64,000 nucleotides of DNA from Pectinophora gossypiella (GCF_024362695.1 NC_065410.1:678001-742000); one strand, 5' to 3'; positions 34,706 through 44,674 are shown, counted from the first letter of the stretch. Made by a program: numbers and translations. The notes: generated from the sequence alone by a model not told the origin.

Positions 34706-35487
34706 TGTTTAAATATAACTGAATGTAGGTGTGTAACATGGAGTTCTTATATAGACAGATGCCCCGAAAGTATGGCTGGTGGAACCGAAATATGCACGAA
34801 AGTAATCGCTTCTTTGGTAATGCTAATTCAGTCTAATTCCTGATGCAGCTTTAATTTTATTTAATGTTTTATTATATAAGCTGTTGGTGCACCTTTTTTA
34901 TAAATAAAATAATAAATTAATAATGCTATTGCTATCGTACTGATTCATCAAGCGGCATCCTCTGCCGTCTTCTGTGTTTCCGAATGCTTATAACCCGGGT
35001 GCTTTCAAGGCCAGAGTGAATAGGCTCAGGGGACCTTGACAGGGTTGACGAAGTCATCGATCTCATAACTTGCTCGTGAAAGAAACACTATCACAGCCGC
35101 TGACTTTAGTTACAGATTGTATTTATTTTTTAGAAAAACATTGAGGTCGTTTTAAAATTTTAAATTACAGTTTTATCTGTAGTCTTAAAGCAGTTTTTTT
35201 CGAAATTATTTTGTTGAAGAATTATTAAAATTGTGTCTATAGGTTTTATCGTTATTAAGACTGTCAAGCCAGGTAAGTATTGATTCATACTCGTTAGTTC
35301 AACGAAGCAAGAGGCAGGCAGCCGTGAGGCATAGAAGCTGAAGGGGCGTTACTCTCTGTTGGCGAGTAGCGGGAAATATACCAACGTGATGTCGTCCAAC
35401 TCAAAAATTCAAAAAACAAAAATATTTATTTTTCAAAATTGGCTTACTAAGTTAGCGATTTTTGAACGTCAAAAAAATTAAATTACA
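34706..35487. other. unassigned; possible LINE tail pieces
   Basis: At 34880-34925 there is an AATAAAATAATAAATTAATA stretch like a retroposon 3' end. At 34940-35035 one frame reads VFPNAYNPGAFKARVNRL, which resembles the C-terminal region of some LINE ORF2 proteins. Both are weak. Confidence 0.35.
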
Positions 35488-35499
35488 TATTATATAACT

Positions 35500-35850
35500 C
35501 ATCATCATCATCAATTTAAGAGCCACGCTCTTGTCGGTGTAGCATTTTCCATTCCAGTCTATCAAAGGCCAATTCCTTGACTTCCCTATAAGACACGACG
35601 TTAAACTTTTCTTTAATCTGTTCCATGTAAGCTCTTCTTGGTCTTCCCCTTCCTCTCTTTCCTTCTAGCTTTCCTTCTATGATGTTTTTAATGAATTCGT
35701 CGTGTCTTATTAGGTGTCCAATCATCTTGCCTCTTCTGTCCTCAATAATTCTCAGTATTTGTCTCTTTTCCCTTACTCTTACTAGCACTTCCTCATTTTT
35801 AACCCTTTCTGTCCAACTTATTCTTTCCATATTCAACTTATTCTTTTGAG
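35500..35850 (-). mobile_element. 5'-truncated LINE insertion with 12-bp TSD (family L-GAT)
   Basis: TATTATATAACT occurs at 35488-35499 and again at 35851-35862, a perfect 12-bp target-site duplication. Between them, on the minus strand, lies the end of a LINE ORF2 and a GATGATGAT tail. Variable-length duplications around a 5'-truncated copy are the signature of target-primed reverse transcription. Other insertions of this family: 61011-61278, 42840-42930 and 50860-51020. Confidence 0.85.
35516..35836 (-). pseudogene. LINE ORF2 C-terminal fragment (106 codons)
   Basis: Open frame with RISWTERVKNEEVLVRV near the start, then GHLIRHDEFIKNIIEGKLEG, GRGRPRRAYMEQIKEK and AFDRLEWKMLH. This basic region lies downstream of the reverse transcriptase in many insect LINE ORF2 proteins. 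The frame is still open, so the insertion is fairly young, but RT and endonuclease are missing; it cannot act by itself. Confidence 0.75.
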
Positions 35851-36173
35851 TATTATATAACTATAGCTGTAAAATTACTACCACATCAAAATCTGTAACG
35901 CTGAGGGAAATACGTGGCCAGAAAACCTGGGAGGTTTAGGCCTACTGTTTCATGTTTTCCTTTCTTTTCTTTTCTTAACTTACTCGCAAAACCCAGTTGT
36001 TGATTAATACCGATCAGCTGTTAGGCATTAGGTAGATACGAGATACGAGTGGGTTGAAAACTCTTCAACAAGGGCCTCTAATTGCATTTACACGGTCCAT
36101 TTGAATATGGAAAGAAATAATAATAATACTTACCTAATAAAAATAACAAAAACCAGAGTATCTTAACCAATAC

Positions 36174-36400
36174 CTCGATCTAATCGATTTTTGCTATATT
36201 TTGAGTATAATATGAGATACAAAAGATTGTAAGTATTAAACAATCGATAGTATCGATTTAATCGATTATATCTAACAATTATTAGATCGATTAATCGATT
36301 ATAACTGATACAATTTTAGAATTGTCAATATCGATATGACTATACGATATCGATATTTAGATTATTTAGGGGTCCATAATCGCATCGATAATCGATTGGT
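36174..36400. promoter_or_regulatory. cluster of ATCGAT motifs, two DRE-like
   Basis: About ten TCGAT cores lie within ~225 bp. TATCGATA, the core of the DRE bound by DREF in insects, occurs exactly at 36329-36336 and 36348-36355. AT-rich palindromic sequence can produce such cores by chance, and no gene starts nearby, so a regulatory role is only a suggestion. Confidence 0.3.
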
Positions 36401-36436
36401 CGGCAACCCTGTTACAGGTTTTGACTTGTTTTAGGT

Positions 36437-36555
36437 ATTACAATACAATACAATACAAAAACTCTTTATTGCACTTGAATAACATGTAGTACAACAGGCG
36501 GCCTTGTTGCTAAGGTAGCAATCTCTTCCAGGCAACCTTTAGGTAAAGGATTTTA
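36437..36555 (-). mobile_element. LINE 3' UTR, minus strand
   Basis: On the minus strand, GCAACAAGGCCGCCTGTTGT is followed by TTCAAGTGCAATAAAGAG and a TATTG repeat tail. A polyadenylation-type AATAAA just before a short tandem tail is typical of LINE 3' ends. No coding part is present. Confidence 0.6.
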
Positions 36556-36572
36556 TGAATTTAATTAACATA

Positions 36573-36592
36573 TGATGATGATGATGATGATT
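36573..36592. repeat. GAT microsatellite
   Basis: Seven or so uninterrupted GAT/TGA units. Could be the tail of a lost retroposon of the GAT-tailed families seen elsewhere here. Confidence 0.7.
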
Positions 36593-36896
36593 AAATGTCA
36601 GACCTATAGATTGCGTTTACGTTTGTCGCTTCCAGAGGCACCGCTCCCTGCCAAAGGCAGCATCCGGCCTGGCACACAGATCTTGTAATTGACTTACCTC
36701 GCTTCACTAACAGATCGATGAACGTTTCGGTTCAGCGCCATATTCACGTTCACGGCTGAACACCGTGCATCTAATGCATTATATATGGCGGCGTATTAAA
36801 TATGTCACAGTCAACATATTATTATTTAAAATAATCAACACAGGTTGGTAACCTGTCACATTTCAGGACACCAAATCAAACTAAAAGTAGCTACTT

Positions 36897-37186
36897 AGGG
36901 GTCGTCCATTAATCATGTGATGTTTTTTTTTGTATTTTTAACCCCCCCCCCCCCCCCTGGTGATACATGGTGAGGTTCAAGACTATCCCCCCCTATCCTA
37001 TATCGCGTGTATTTTTTAATACCTACCAAAATAATTGCACGAAACGCCGCTTTTCGGTTCAGTATCGCGCGTTTGCCGAAAAAATAAATACTCGTGGTAT
37101 ATTACTACACCCCCCCTCCCCACATATGATATTTCGCGATTTCCCCCCCCCCCTCTAGAGCCTCGCTTGATTAATGGACGGCCCCT
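36897..37186. mobile_element. TIR element with long C tracts
   Basis: Left end AGGGGTCGTCCATTAATCA; the right end is the reverse complement of AGGGGCCGTCCATTAATCA, so 18 of 19 positions match. The 290-bp interior has no domain-bearing frame and carries three C-rich tracts, the longest of about 16 C at 36943-36958. Structure fits a MITE-like DNA element; superfamily unknown. Confidence 0.7.
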
Positions 37187-37283
37187 TACAACAGTTGTAG
37201 CTTCGAACTGTCATCCGACTCAGTACTTTTGCACTAAGTACTTACAGTTTATCTGTTAGATATTGCTTTATACTTGTTGGTTA

Positions 37284-37649
37284 TTCGTGCTAATTCCTGT
37301 AAGTACCATCAAATTTTATTTTAAGTTATATCTGTCATTTTCTTATCCGCCGAAAAGGAAAGGGACGGGTAATCGACAAGCATAAAATTTATGGAACACA
37401 CGCCAATTCCACCAACCATCTAAAAAATTTACATCCGTCAATAACCCGACACAGTTAAGTAGACAGCACGTCAAACGGATTGCATACCAGCGACGTACCT
37501 TTTGATTCGGTCGGGTTATTCATTCATTTACTCATTCTTCCTAAAATTAAGAGCTGTGAATCATCCGTCCCTTTCCTTTTCGACGGATATGAAAATGACG
37601 GATATAACTTAAAATAAAATTAGGCGGTGTCTGCAGGAATCGGGGCCAT
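37284..37649. mobile_element. MITE family M1, copy 1 (complete)
   Basis: Both ends are related inverted repeats of about 80 bp: TTTTATTTTAAGTTATATC and CCGAAAAGGAAAGGGACGG occur near the left end and inverted near the right end. Outer tips read GTGCTAATTCCTGTAAG on the left and, inverted, ATGGCCCCGATTCCTGCAG on the right. Non-coding interior. Related copies at 39548-39813 and 48312-48622. Confidence 0.75.
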
Positions 37650-37665
37650 TGTTTTTCTTTTGACG

Positions 37666-37703
37666 TGACTTATTGTAGATTTGCCGCAGATGGCATTAAC
37701 TAC
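37666..37703 (+). repeat. repeat R2 fragment
   Basis: TGACTTATTGTAGATTTGCC then GCAGATGGCATTAACTAC, the start of the R2 repeat that is longer at 44675-44819 and 62659-62829. Confidence 0.65.
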
Positions 37704-37763
37704 TGTTGGTTATTGTGTATTTATAAGATTTATATTGTTTTAAGTTTACGCGGTTATTATCAT

Positions 37764-37914
37764 AATTAAAGCACATAATAACGGGTTCTTACCGCGTTTA
37801 TATAATATAATATGAGACTCCCGATATTTCGACACTGTTGCAAATAACGGGAATATCGGGAGTCTCATATCCCCATTTAAACGCGGTAAGGACCCGTTAT
37901 TATGTGCTTTAATT
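37764..37914. repeat. 150-bp inverted repeat
   Basis: Arms 37764-37829 and 37852-37914 pair over most of their length. AATTAAAGCACATAATAACG pairs with CGTTATTATGTGCTTTAATT, and ATATGAGACTCCCGATATT pairs with AATATCGGGAGTCTCATAT, with one mismatch and a small bulge between. The loop is about 22 nt. Likely a small fold-back transposon; would also form a long RNA hairpin if transcribed. Confidence 0.75.
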
Positions 37915-38932
37915 AAGATTTATATTGTTGATTTTAAGTTAGATTTTATTAGTAATTAAATTATTTATTATTCGTAATATTATTATGATTGAGTTCTATT
38001 GTGCAATACAATATATAATTTTAATTTGATGTATTTATCACTCTAGAACAGTCTAGAACGAATAGATATATTTCATTTAATTTTATAAAAAATATTTTCA
38101 CAGATGCTCTTTATGAATTGAGTACATCAAGTACTAAGTACTGCTAAAATATTTTCGTCACGTTAGAGCCAGTGTGGGGGACTTTCGAGCGATTAGGAAA
38201 GCGATTATTTCGTATTGTGTTGTCAACATATGAAAAATAATAAAAAAAAAACACTTTTATGATTATTTACGGAAGCCAAAACGAATATTTGACGAACTAT
38301 TACAATTAATGCAGAACGATATAAAATATTAAGATGGGTATCTTGCGTGAATAGTGCTTTGCGTTGTGCACTGTTCTTGTTCCCAAAAAACGTTGAACTG
38401 CCGACGCGACATCGACGCCACGCCAGCGCTGCGCACGCTCGCCGTTCGGCAGTCGGCCCGCGCTGGCGTCGCGTCGCCGCGGCGTCGAAGTCACGTAGAC
38501 GTTCGCGCAGACGCTGGCATGAATACGACGCTCAAAAGACGCTAGTGTGAGGGGTCTCTAAGATATAAAGTGACCATTCCAATCTCCCGGGCGGGCTAAG
38601 CCCGTAAGAACGTCCAGACGACCCACTAAACCAATAACACGAGGACGTCGAGCTGAGAACTTTACGAATCCAATAATAAATTCTTATTTCACACTTATAA
38701 TCCGACGTCGAACATAAGCGGCGGGCGAGGAACGGGCATAATGTTATTTTTTCTTTTGTTCAGTGTATTCGTCCTTTGTATTATAGATTATACAAACAGA
38801 TTACATAAGCTCATAAATGCATTCCCAAATGGGAATTGTCTATATAAAAAAAAAATGCGCGATGTCTAGCCACTCGCCGTAGCGGGAATCGCCGTTCGGG
38901 GAGTCGCTGTTAACGCAACAATTTACATAAAT
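37915..38932. other. unassigned; contains a GC-rich palindromic patch
   Basis: 38398-38520 is strongly GC/CpG-rich in AT-rich surroundings. It contains inverted pieces (GACGCCACGCCAGCGC against GCGCTGGCGTCGCGTC). Frames here are arginine-rich by composition only. The ATTTTCGTCACGTTAGAG and CGCTAGTGTGAGGGGTCTC flanks may be ends of a transposon, not confirmed. Confidence 0.4.
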
Positions 38933-39239
38933 AGCCTATATATGTCCCACTGCTGGGCACAGGCCTCCCCTCAATCAACCGGAGGAGGTATTCGGCATAC
39001 TCAGCTCCACTACGGATTGGTAAGGTATTTTTTTATGGCTCATAGGCGTGACCAACGGCTTAACGTGCCCTACGAAGCATGGAATCACCTAATAATAATA
39101 GTATAATAATTCAGGCCTAAAATATTTTTACCAAACAAAGGACAGTCTGACAACGCGATTTCGATAATGTTTCCATCGGGAAACGAACCTGGACCCCCAG
39201 ATCGTGGGTCCAACGCTCTAACCACTACACTATGGAGGC
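38933..39239 (-). mobile_element. SINE S3, full length
   Basis: Reads on the minus strand as a tRNA-like head (GCCTCCATAGTGTAGTGGTT, then GTTCGTTTCCCGATG as the degraded B box), the shared core around GCTTCGTAGGGCACGTTAAG, and the 3' end GAGGCCTGTGCCCAGCAGTG. Sister copy at 54482-54775 (+). Confidence 0.75.
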
Positions 39240-39325
39240 TGTTAATGACACACACACACACATAATATAAACATGGACAGTAAAATTATGAATGATATGA
39301 CTTGTTACCAATTATGTGCCACAAT

Positions 39326-39422
39326 TAAGCAATTCATCTAAAAAGCATTATTGCTATTTGATTTTTGTTGATATTGCGCACTTCTTTTGTATATAGCAAT
39401 ATTGCTTTAGATGAATTGCTTA
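39326..39422. repeat. hairpin, 30-bp stem
   Basis: TAAGCAATTCATCTAAA at 39326 pairs with TTTAGATGAATTGCTTA ending at 39422. The stem continues through AGCATTATTGCTAT against ATAGCAATATTGCT with a 2-nt bulge. The loop is about 35 nt. The size is miRNA-precursor-like, but it could equally be a tiny MITE. Confidence 0.6.
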
Positions 39423-39547
39423 TGTTAATATACATTTTATTTTGTGTATAGCACTCACCCGCGCTGCGAAGTCGGACTCTATGATCAAGCAGTCTCTTGT
39501 CCGGGTCTTCATCCTGTCCATACAAATTATTATATGTTAATATAATA

Positions 39548-39813
39548 ATGGTGCTAATTCCTGTAAACACCATCTAATTTTATTTTAAGTTATATCTGTC
39601 ATTTTCTTATCCGCCGAAAAGGAAAGGGACAGGTAATCGACAATCATAAAATTTATGGAACACACGTCAATTTTAAGCACAAATCTAAACCAACCGTCTA
39701 AAATTTTACATTGGCCAATAATCCGACAGAATTAAGTTGACAGCACACGTCAAACAGTTTGCATACCAGCGAGATAGCTTTTTGATTTGCCCGGGTTATT
39801 CATTCATTTACTC
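39548..39813. mobile_element. MITE family M1, copy 2 (right end lost)
   Basis: Begins with ATGGTGCTAATTCCTG and follows copy 1 to CATTCATTTACTC, then stops where a SINE tail begins at about 39815. The right terminal repeat is absent. Confidence 0.75.
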
Positions 39814-39814
39814 G

Positions 39815-39920
39815 TAGTCGTTACATGATCATGTCAAGGGCCTTTGGCGGCTCAATGGTAACCTTGACACCAAGGTTGATGAGGTTGGTACTCCACCTCA
39901 CAACCCACACGATAGAAGAA
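39815..39920 (+). mobile_element. SINE S1 tail fragment
   Basis: TCGTTACATGATCATGTC, GGCCTTTGGCGGCTCAATGG and the end CACACGATAGAAGAA match the 3' third of S1. It directly abuts the broken M1 MITE, so one of the two was lost or replaced at this junction. Confidence 0.75.
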
Positions 39921-41103
39921 GTATATAGTAATGTAATTTATGTAATGTACCCTGTCAAATTCAAATGAAACTTGATGAACACAGTGAAGTAACTGTTTTC
40001 TCCTTTAACATAACTAATACGAAATTTCATACAGATATATTTTATTGCACCAAAATAAAAGGAAATATTTACAAAAGACTCTTAACTAGGTATATAGCAA
40101 ATGGCGGCCCTCAATAGCTTAAAGCGATTTTTTCCAGAGAACCATAAAGCGAGGAAATATGTAAAAAAACTAAAAAATGATTTCATAGAAACATACAAAC
40201 GTCAAAAAGGCAATCATAGCGTACCGTTAGTTAAGGATAGTATGAGAATACATATATAGCTAGATAATGTAATATCATTTTATCTAACTGCTCAAGTCGA
40301 CAAATAAGGAAAGCCCACAAACCTTTACTCCACAATTCTCCTATATTGTATTTGATAAAGTCCTAAATTACAATATTGAGCACGATTGCGTTGATCGTTC
40401 ATGGTAATAGATTTCACAATATTAGCACGGCTAACAGAGTACATAAAATGTCCGTCGGGGTCCGTCCTCGAGCGCGTCCGATAATGAACTGACCGTCACA
40501 TCGCAAGCGACGGTAGTTTGACAAAAAATGTTGGTGAAATTTTTCGTCTTACCCACAAATAAAAATAAGCGGCGATTGCAAAATTATGGTTTTATGGTAA
40601 TAAAATTAAAGACAATTTTTTTGCTTTTATGTGGAAGTTGAAGTCAACGATCTTTCTCTATCGTGTGGGTTGTGAGGTGGATTACCAACCTAATCACCCC
40701 TAGACGTTCTTTAAAAAAATATATTTCTGTTAAATATCTCTCTTTTAAAAATAAGCTTACGTGTACTGATGTTTTCTTTGTACGGTCCTTGTGTCTGTTG
40801 TATTGTGTACAAATAAGTAAAGGAACAAAAAATAATCATTTTGCGTAGGTACTTTATTTATTTTGTTTCAAGTGCAGGTTCTCATAGCTTGTTCCGCAAC
40901 AGAAGGGTTCCGAGAAAGGGAAATAAAGTGCTGTAGCGAGAGGGCAAGGTAGCCCCGCGGGTCAGCGGATATTGAAATAAGGTTACCTAGCCCTACCCCA
41001 CCCTTCTTACTATAATTTATCCTCATGCCAACAAACTCAGTGCTACAAAGAAGTAATATTTCGGCTTACATTATCGCAGACTCCTGCAAGCGGTAAAGAC
41101 TCC
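39921..41103. other. mostly unassigned; small SINE and LINE pieces
   Basis: 40652-40700 is a minus-strand S1 tail (CTATCGTGTGGGTTGTGAGG). It is joined to CCTAGACGTTCTTTAAAAAA, the inverted start of the jockey-type 3' UTR found at 5455. The remaining sequence has no recognisable feature. Confidence 0.45.
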
Positions 41104-41364
41104 TGCAAGCGGGACATGAACAGCTTCGGTATTCAGACGGATGGGTGGGAGAGGCGCGCCGAAATGAGACCTGAATAGCGCCATGATATTAAAGTCAGGA
41201 CTTCAAGACATGACGATGACTGGCTGGAAAACCTGAAGCAAAAAAGTCTTCGTCGTGCTTTACCACCTCCTGAGGAGTCGCGTTTTGTGTGCGAACGATG
41301 TGGCAAGAAATGCCGCGCTGCTATAGGGCTCTATAGTCATCGGCGGCGCTGCGGCAACCCGTAG
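41104..41364 (+). pseudogene. LINE ORF2 C terminus with zinc-finger-like motif
   Basis: 87-codon frame with one internal TAG at 41176-41178. It reads CKRDMNSFGIQTDGWERRA before the stop and RFVCERCGKKCRAAIGLYSH further on, then RRRCGNP and a stop. The C-x2-C ... H-x4-C pattern at the end matches a C-terminal nucleic-acid-binding finger seen in several insect LINE ORF2 proteins. Dead fragment. Confidence 0.7.
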
Positions 41365-41479
41365 ACTCACAAGTGCTGCAAGAATCATCTACGATAGATG
41401 CTGTGGACAATGATGATGACATTATCGCATCAGATCTAGAGTACTGTAAAACAGCGAGCATTCATGAAGACTTTGATAA

Positions 41480-41573
41480 AAGTGTAAGAAGCGAAACTCA
41501 GGATCGTGATAACTGGAATTCTACGGTCTCTGCCTACCCCAAAGGGAAATAGGCGTGATTTTATGTATCTATC
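41480..41573 (+). mobile_element. LINE 3' end fragment (family L-RTE)
   Basis: GAAACTCAGGATCGTG, TGGAATTCTACGGTCTCTGC and GGGAAATAGGCGTGATTTTA correspond to the end of L-RTE. It follows the LINE fragment above by about 115 bp, perhaps one decayed element, perhaps two. Confidence 0.65.
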
Positions 41574-42349
41574 TCACCGCACTTTTTGTTAGTTAGTGAA
41601 AACTACACTTAAGGTAAATTAACAATTAGTCATTGGTGCAATTCCGGGTTCACATATAAACCAATTCTATATTTAAATTTCAAACAATCCACATTCTATA
41701 AAACAACAAAGCAGTGACATACGTAGTAAGGAGCTACCGGGATGCATGGGTGCGGGATAGCACGTTCCGGCGACTATTACGGTACTTTCTTTGTCCCACC
41801 GTCCTTTAACGCAATAAACGGGACTACGTGGGACCACACTGCTTTATGATTTCGTTAAATCTTTCTGGCTTCCTCGTTTTATTCCCCTTTTGTACAGAAA
41901 TCTGTCTGGAAATCTAATTGCGACGGTAAAAAGTGGTGTGTTGCAAAAAGGAATTTAAAACCGCAAATTCTATTTTGAATTCCACTTCAGATTAAATGTG
42001 TGTCGTTTATAAATACATGAAAAATGAAATGCTTTATGTGAAAAGCTATCCACATTTCGAATTTTTAAAGAAATATTGTAAGAATCAATGACGTCATAAT
42101 TTTTAAATAATACATTAGAGGAAGTGACAAATTCCAAATCACCAACCAAAATATTTATTAAAAAGAAACCGTGAGCTGTAGTAGCGCAGTCGGTAGAACA
42201 CTTGCCTCTCACTTTGAGGGCGCAGGTTTGAATCCAACACAGGCCTAAACCAATGATTGCCGAATTTGTTTTCGAATTCATGTTTGGATCAAAAATTATT
42301 ATCACGTGCTCAGCGGTGAAGGAAAATATCGTGGGAAAACCCACATTCA

Positions 42350-42646
42350 TTCATTTTTAGTTGTGTGTTACTCCGTGTTTTAAATTATATATTTGTTATT
42401 TGTTTTGTATTTGTTACTGTGGTCTGTGGTGGTGTGGTTTGTGTGTGGCTACTCTGAACCGGCGTGCGTGTATGAAGCGATTGATGAATGTGGAGGAAGC
42501 AAGAGAAGTGTGTCAGGATCGAAGCAAATGGAATTCTATAGTCTCTGCTTACCCCGGTGGGAAATAGGCGTGAGTTTATGTATGTATGTATGTTGTTACT
42601 GTGGTGTTCCTTTATAATAAACGTTTCTTTCTTTCTTTCTTTCTTT
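42350..42646 (+). mobile_element. retroposon inserted in SINE S2 (second level)
   Basis: CATTC flanks the insert on both sides (42345-42349 and 42647-42651), matching the uninterrupted sequence of the S2 copy at 51.6 kb. The insert ends in TTTATAATAAACGTTTC and a TTTC repeat, which looks like a polyadenylation signal plus retroposon tail. It is itself split by the LINE piece at 42424-42592. Confidence 0.7.
42424..42592 (+). mobile_element. 5'-truncated L-RTE LINE (third level) with 13-bp TSD
   Basis: TTGTTACTGTGGT occurs at 42411-42423 and 42593-42605. Between them lies the end of a LINE ORF2 (KRLMNVEEAREVCQD, then SKWNSIVSAYPGGK and stop) and a TATG repeat tail. The 13-bp duplication, truncation and tail are what target-primed reverse transcription leaves. 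Confidence 0.85.
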
Positions 42647-42839
42647 CATTCCCAAGAAATGCATTTAAGGAGGTATGTGACCTGACCTGTATTGGTTATT
42701 CCTTCTCGCTTCTGTAAAAAATCTGGACTTATTAAATCTTCAGGTCAGGTAAGCGGGCATTGTGAAAACGGGATAACGCTAGGGAGATGATGATTCTTCT
42801 GAATAATCAAAATAATGAATAACTTTATTGTGTAACTTC

Positions 42840-42930
42840 TCATCATCATCAATTTAAGAGCCACGCTCTTGTCGGTGTAGCATTTTCCATTCCAGTCTAT
42901 CAAAGGCCAATTCCCTGACTTCCCTAACTA
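42840..42930 (-). mobile_element. LINE L-GAT 3' end fragment
   Basis: CATCATCATCAATTTAAGAG, then CACGCTCTTGTCGGTGTAGC and CCAGTCTATCAAAGGCCAAT, identical in order to the 35.5-kb copy, broken off after about 90 bp. Confidence 0.75.
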
Positions 42931-43600
42931 CGACTAAGTCTAAAGAACTTATTTTTAATCTATTACGTATAAATCCCGGTGAGTAGAAACTTTCAACGGT
43001 ATTCAGGGCACTAATTGGATATGTCAAAAGGAAGTAGCTGCAATAAACTTAGTGCTTATGAAGTATATTGCATCGGCGAGATTGGCACGAGACCGAAATG
43101 TAAATGTATGAAGCACACGTAATGTTAATTTCGTTCACAAGTCACCTTACTAGTACAAGCGACAAGCGGGGTGCAATAGCGATCAGTTCATACACTGGCT
43201 CACCCCGGACACTTCATACAAAACACCTCATTTTACACAGACACTACACATTGACGTTATCTTGTGTGACGTCTGATGCCTGAAGACTAAACTATGTCCG
43301 AGGCGGTGAGGTAAACCTAGCTCAGCCACCAGCGGAAAATGGCCTTCTAAACGTAGTATATCACTCCGTATTTTGTGGCTCTGGCCTGCAATAAAACTAA
43401 AGTACTAAACTTTTAAAATGATAATAACTTTTTAAAGAGGTGCACAAGATAAACTTCCGAAATAAAAACTCGAAATGTTACCTTACAAAGAATTCAATAT
43501 TTACAAAGAAAGCTGATAAAATTACCTATAAAACTGTTACTTCTAGGTTTAGGAAAAACAGACAACAGCTTAGTTTTGCAGTGTAATTCATATATCCGCC

Positions 43601-43850
43601 TTCTCTTCTTCTATCGTCTGGGTTGTGAGGTGAATTACCAACCTCATCAACCCTGGTGTCAGGGTTACTATTGAGCTGCCAAAGGCCCCTGACATGACTC
43701 ATATAACGACTACGTACTTACATCAGTAAGTAGTAACCGGGACCAACGACTTAACGTGCCTTTGGAAGCACGGATCGTCTTACTTTCGGACAATCTGGTG
43801 ATCAGCCAGTAATATCCTAACGAAACTAGAGACCACAAAGTATTTTTGGT
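43601..43850 (-). mobile_element. SINE S1, head lost
   Basis: Minus-strand S1 body with GAAGAA tail, the core GTGCTTCCAAAGGCACGTTA and the CTGATCACCAGATTG block. It stops before the tRNA-like head, exactly where the perfect hairpin at 43852 begins. Confidence 0.8.
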
Positions 43851-43851
43851 G

Positions 43852-43893
43852 TAAATCCATGATAGGTCTGTTCGGAGACCTATCATGGATTTA
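43852..43893. repeat. perfect 18-bp inverted repeat
   Basis: TAAATCCATGATAGGTCT, six-nt loop GTTCGG, then AGACCTATCATGGATTTA. It sits exactly between a truncated SINE (left) and a LINE fragment (right). GGTCTGTTCGGAGA is also found near 44190. The arrangement suggests a template switch or fold-back during repair or reverse transcription. Confidence 0.85.
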
Positions 43894-43901
43894 TCAGTCT
43901 C

Positions 43902-44168
43902 GGCGTACGCGACATATCCGAAAAGCTACAAGAGAGCAGGCTCCGTTGGTTTGGGCACGTAAAAAGAAGACCTCCAGATTATGTGGGTAACATTACAGCC
44001 AATCTAAACATACCAGGGCTTAGACCAAGAGGACGACCAAAAACAAGGTGGGCGGATGTGGTCAAAAAGGACCTGTGTATGTGCAATGTCTCCGAGAACG
44101 ACACGTCCGACAGAGCGAAGTGGAAGAGAAGTACGAAGAAGGTAGACCCCACCATCAGATGGGAATAA
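43902..44168 (+). pseudogene. LINE ORF2 C-terminal fragment
   Basis: 89-codon open frame: GVRDISEKLQESRLRWFGHV, then NIPGLRPRGRPKTRWADVVK and DRAKWKRSTKKVDPT and a stop. RLRWFGHV and RGRPKTRW are hallmarks of the region after the RT domain in many animal LINEs. Upstream RT is gone. Confidence 0.8.
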
Positions 44169-44337
44169 TAAATGCCAAGGAGAGAGAGGTCTGTTCGGAG
44201 AATGCGTGGCTTGCACCTTAGTGACTCGGATTCGAATTCCGGCTTGGATTCTAACCACTGAATTCAAATTTAAGTTTAGATCATAGATAATTTAATGAAC
44301 CATAGATAATCAATGGTGAAGGGAAAATGTCCGCCAA

Positions 44338-44563
44338 ACTGAAGTGGGACTGGGCCGGACAAGTTTGTCGGATGCATCCAGGCACGGGTCGTTACTCACT
44401 GGTCACCGCAAGGCGGGCATAGAAGTCGAGGCAGACCGTATAAAATATATAGTGACGACCTCAATGCTTATCGGTAGGATTGGCCGGAGATCGCGCGAAA
44501 GTCGAGAGGAGTGGAAAAATCAACGGGGAAGCCTTTGCCCAGCAGTGGGATCGAATATGCTAA
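44338..44563 (+). pseudogene. second LINE ORF2 C-terminal fragment, frameshifted
   Basis: One frame starts KWDWAGQVCRMHPGTGRYS, another has SDDLNAY and DWPEIARKS, a third ends GEAFAQQWDRIC and stop. Put together they outline the C terminus of a LINE family different from the one just upstream. At least two frameshifts and internal stops. Confidence 0.7.
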
Positions 44564-44674
44564 ATAAGATAAGAAGAATAAATACCAACAATACAATATC
44601 TACGAATAGAACGGTAACTCGCCACCTTTGTACCGATTGTTCCCTCAATCAGCGCTTATCGCTATCAACCCACT

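Larger units (their letters stand above)
42171..42793 (+). mobile_element. SINE S2 interrupted by a nested insertion
   Basis: tRNA-like head with A box near TAGCGCAGTCGGTAGAAC and B box GGTTTGAATCC, then the S2 body (CAGGCCTAAACCAATGATTG, TTCGAATTCATGTTTGGATC, CACGTGCTCAGCGGTGAAGG). At 42349 the body is cut by about 300 bp of foreign sequence, resumes at CCAAGAAATGCATTT and ends in GGGATAACGCTAGGGAGATG. Other S2 copies: 51461-51815 (-), 52020-52115 (-), 53201-53400 (+). Confidence 0.8.

Noticed and set aside
38347..38550. Arginine-rich protein from the GC-rich patch
   Set aside because: All frames on both strands look open because of base composition; no conserved motif and no flanking gene structure.
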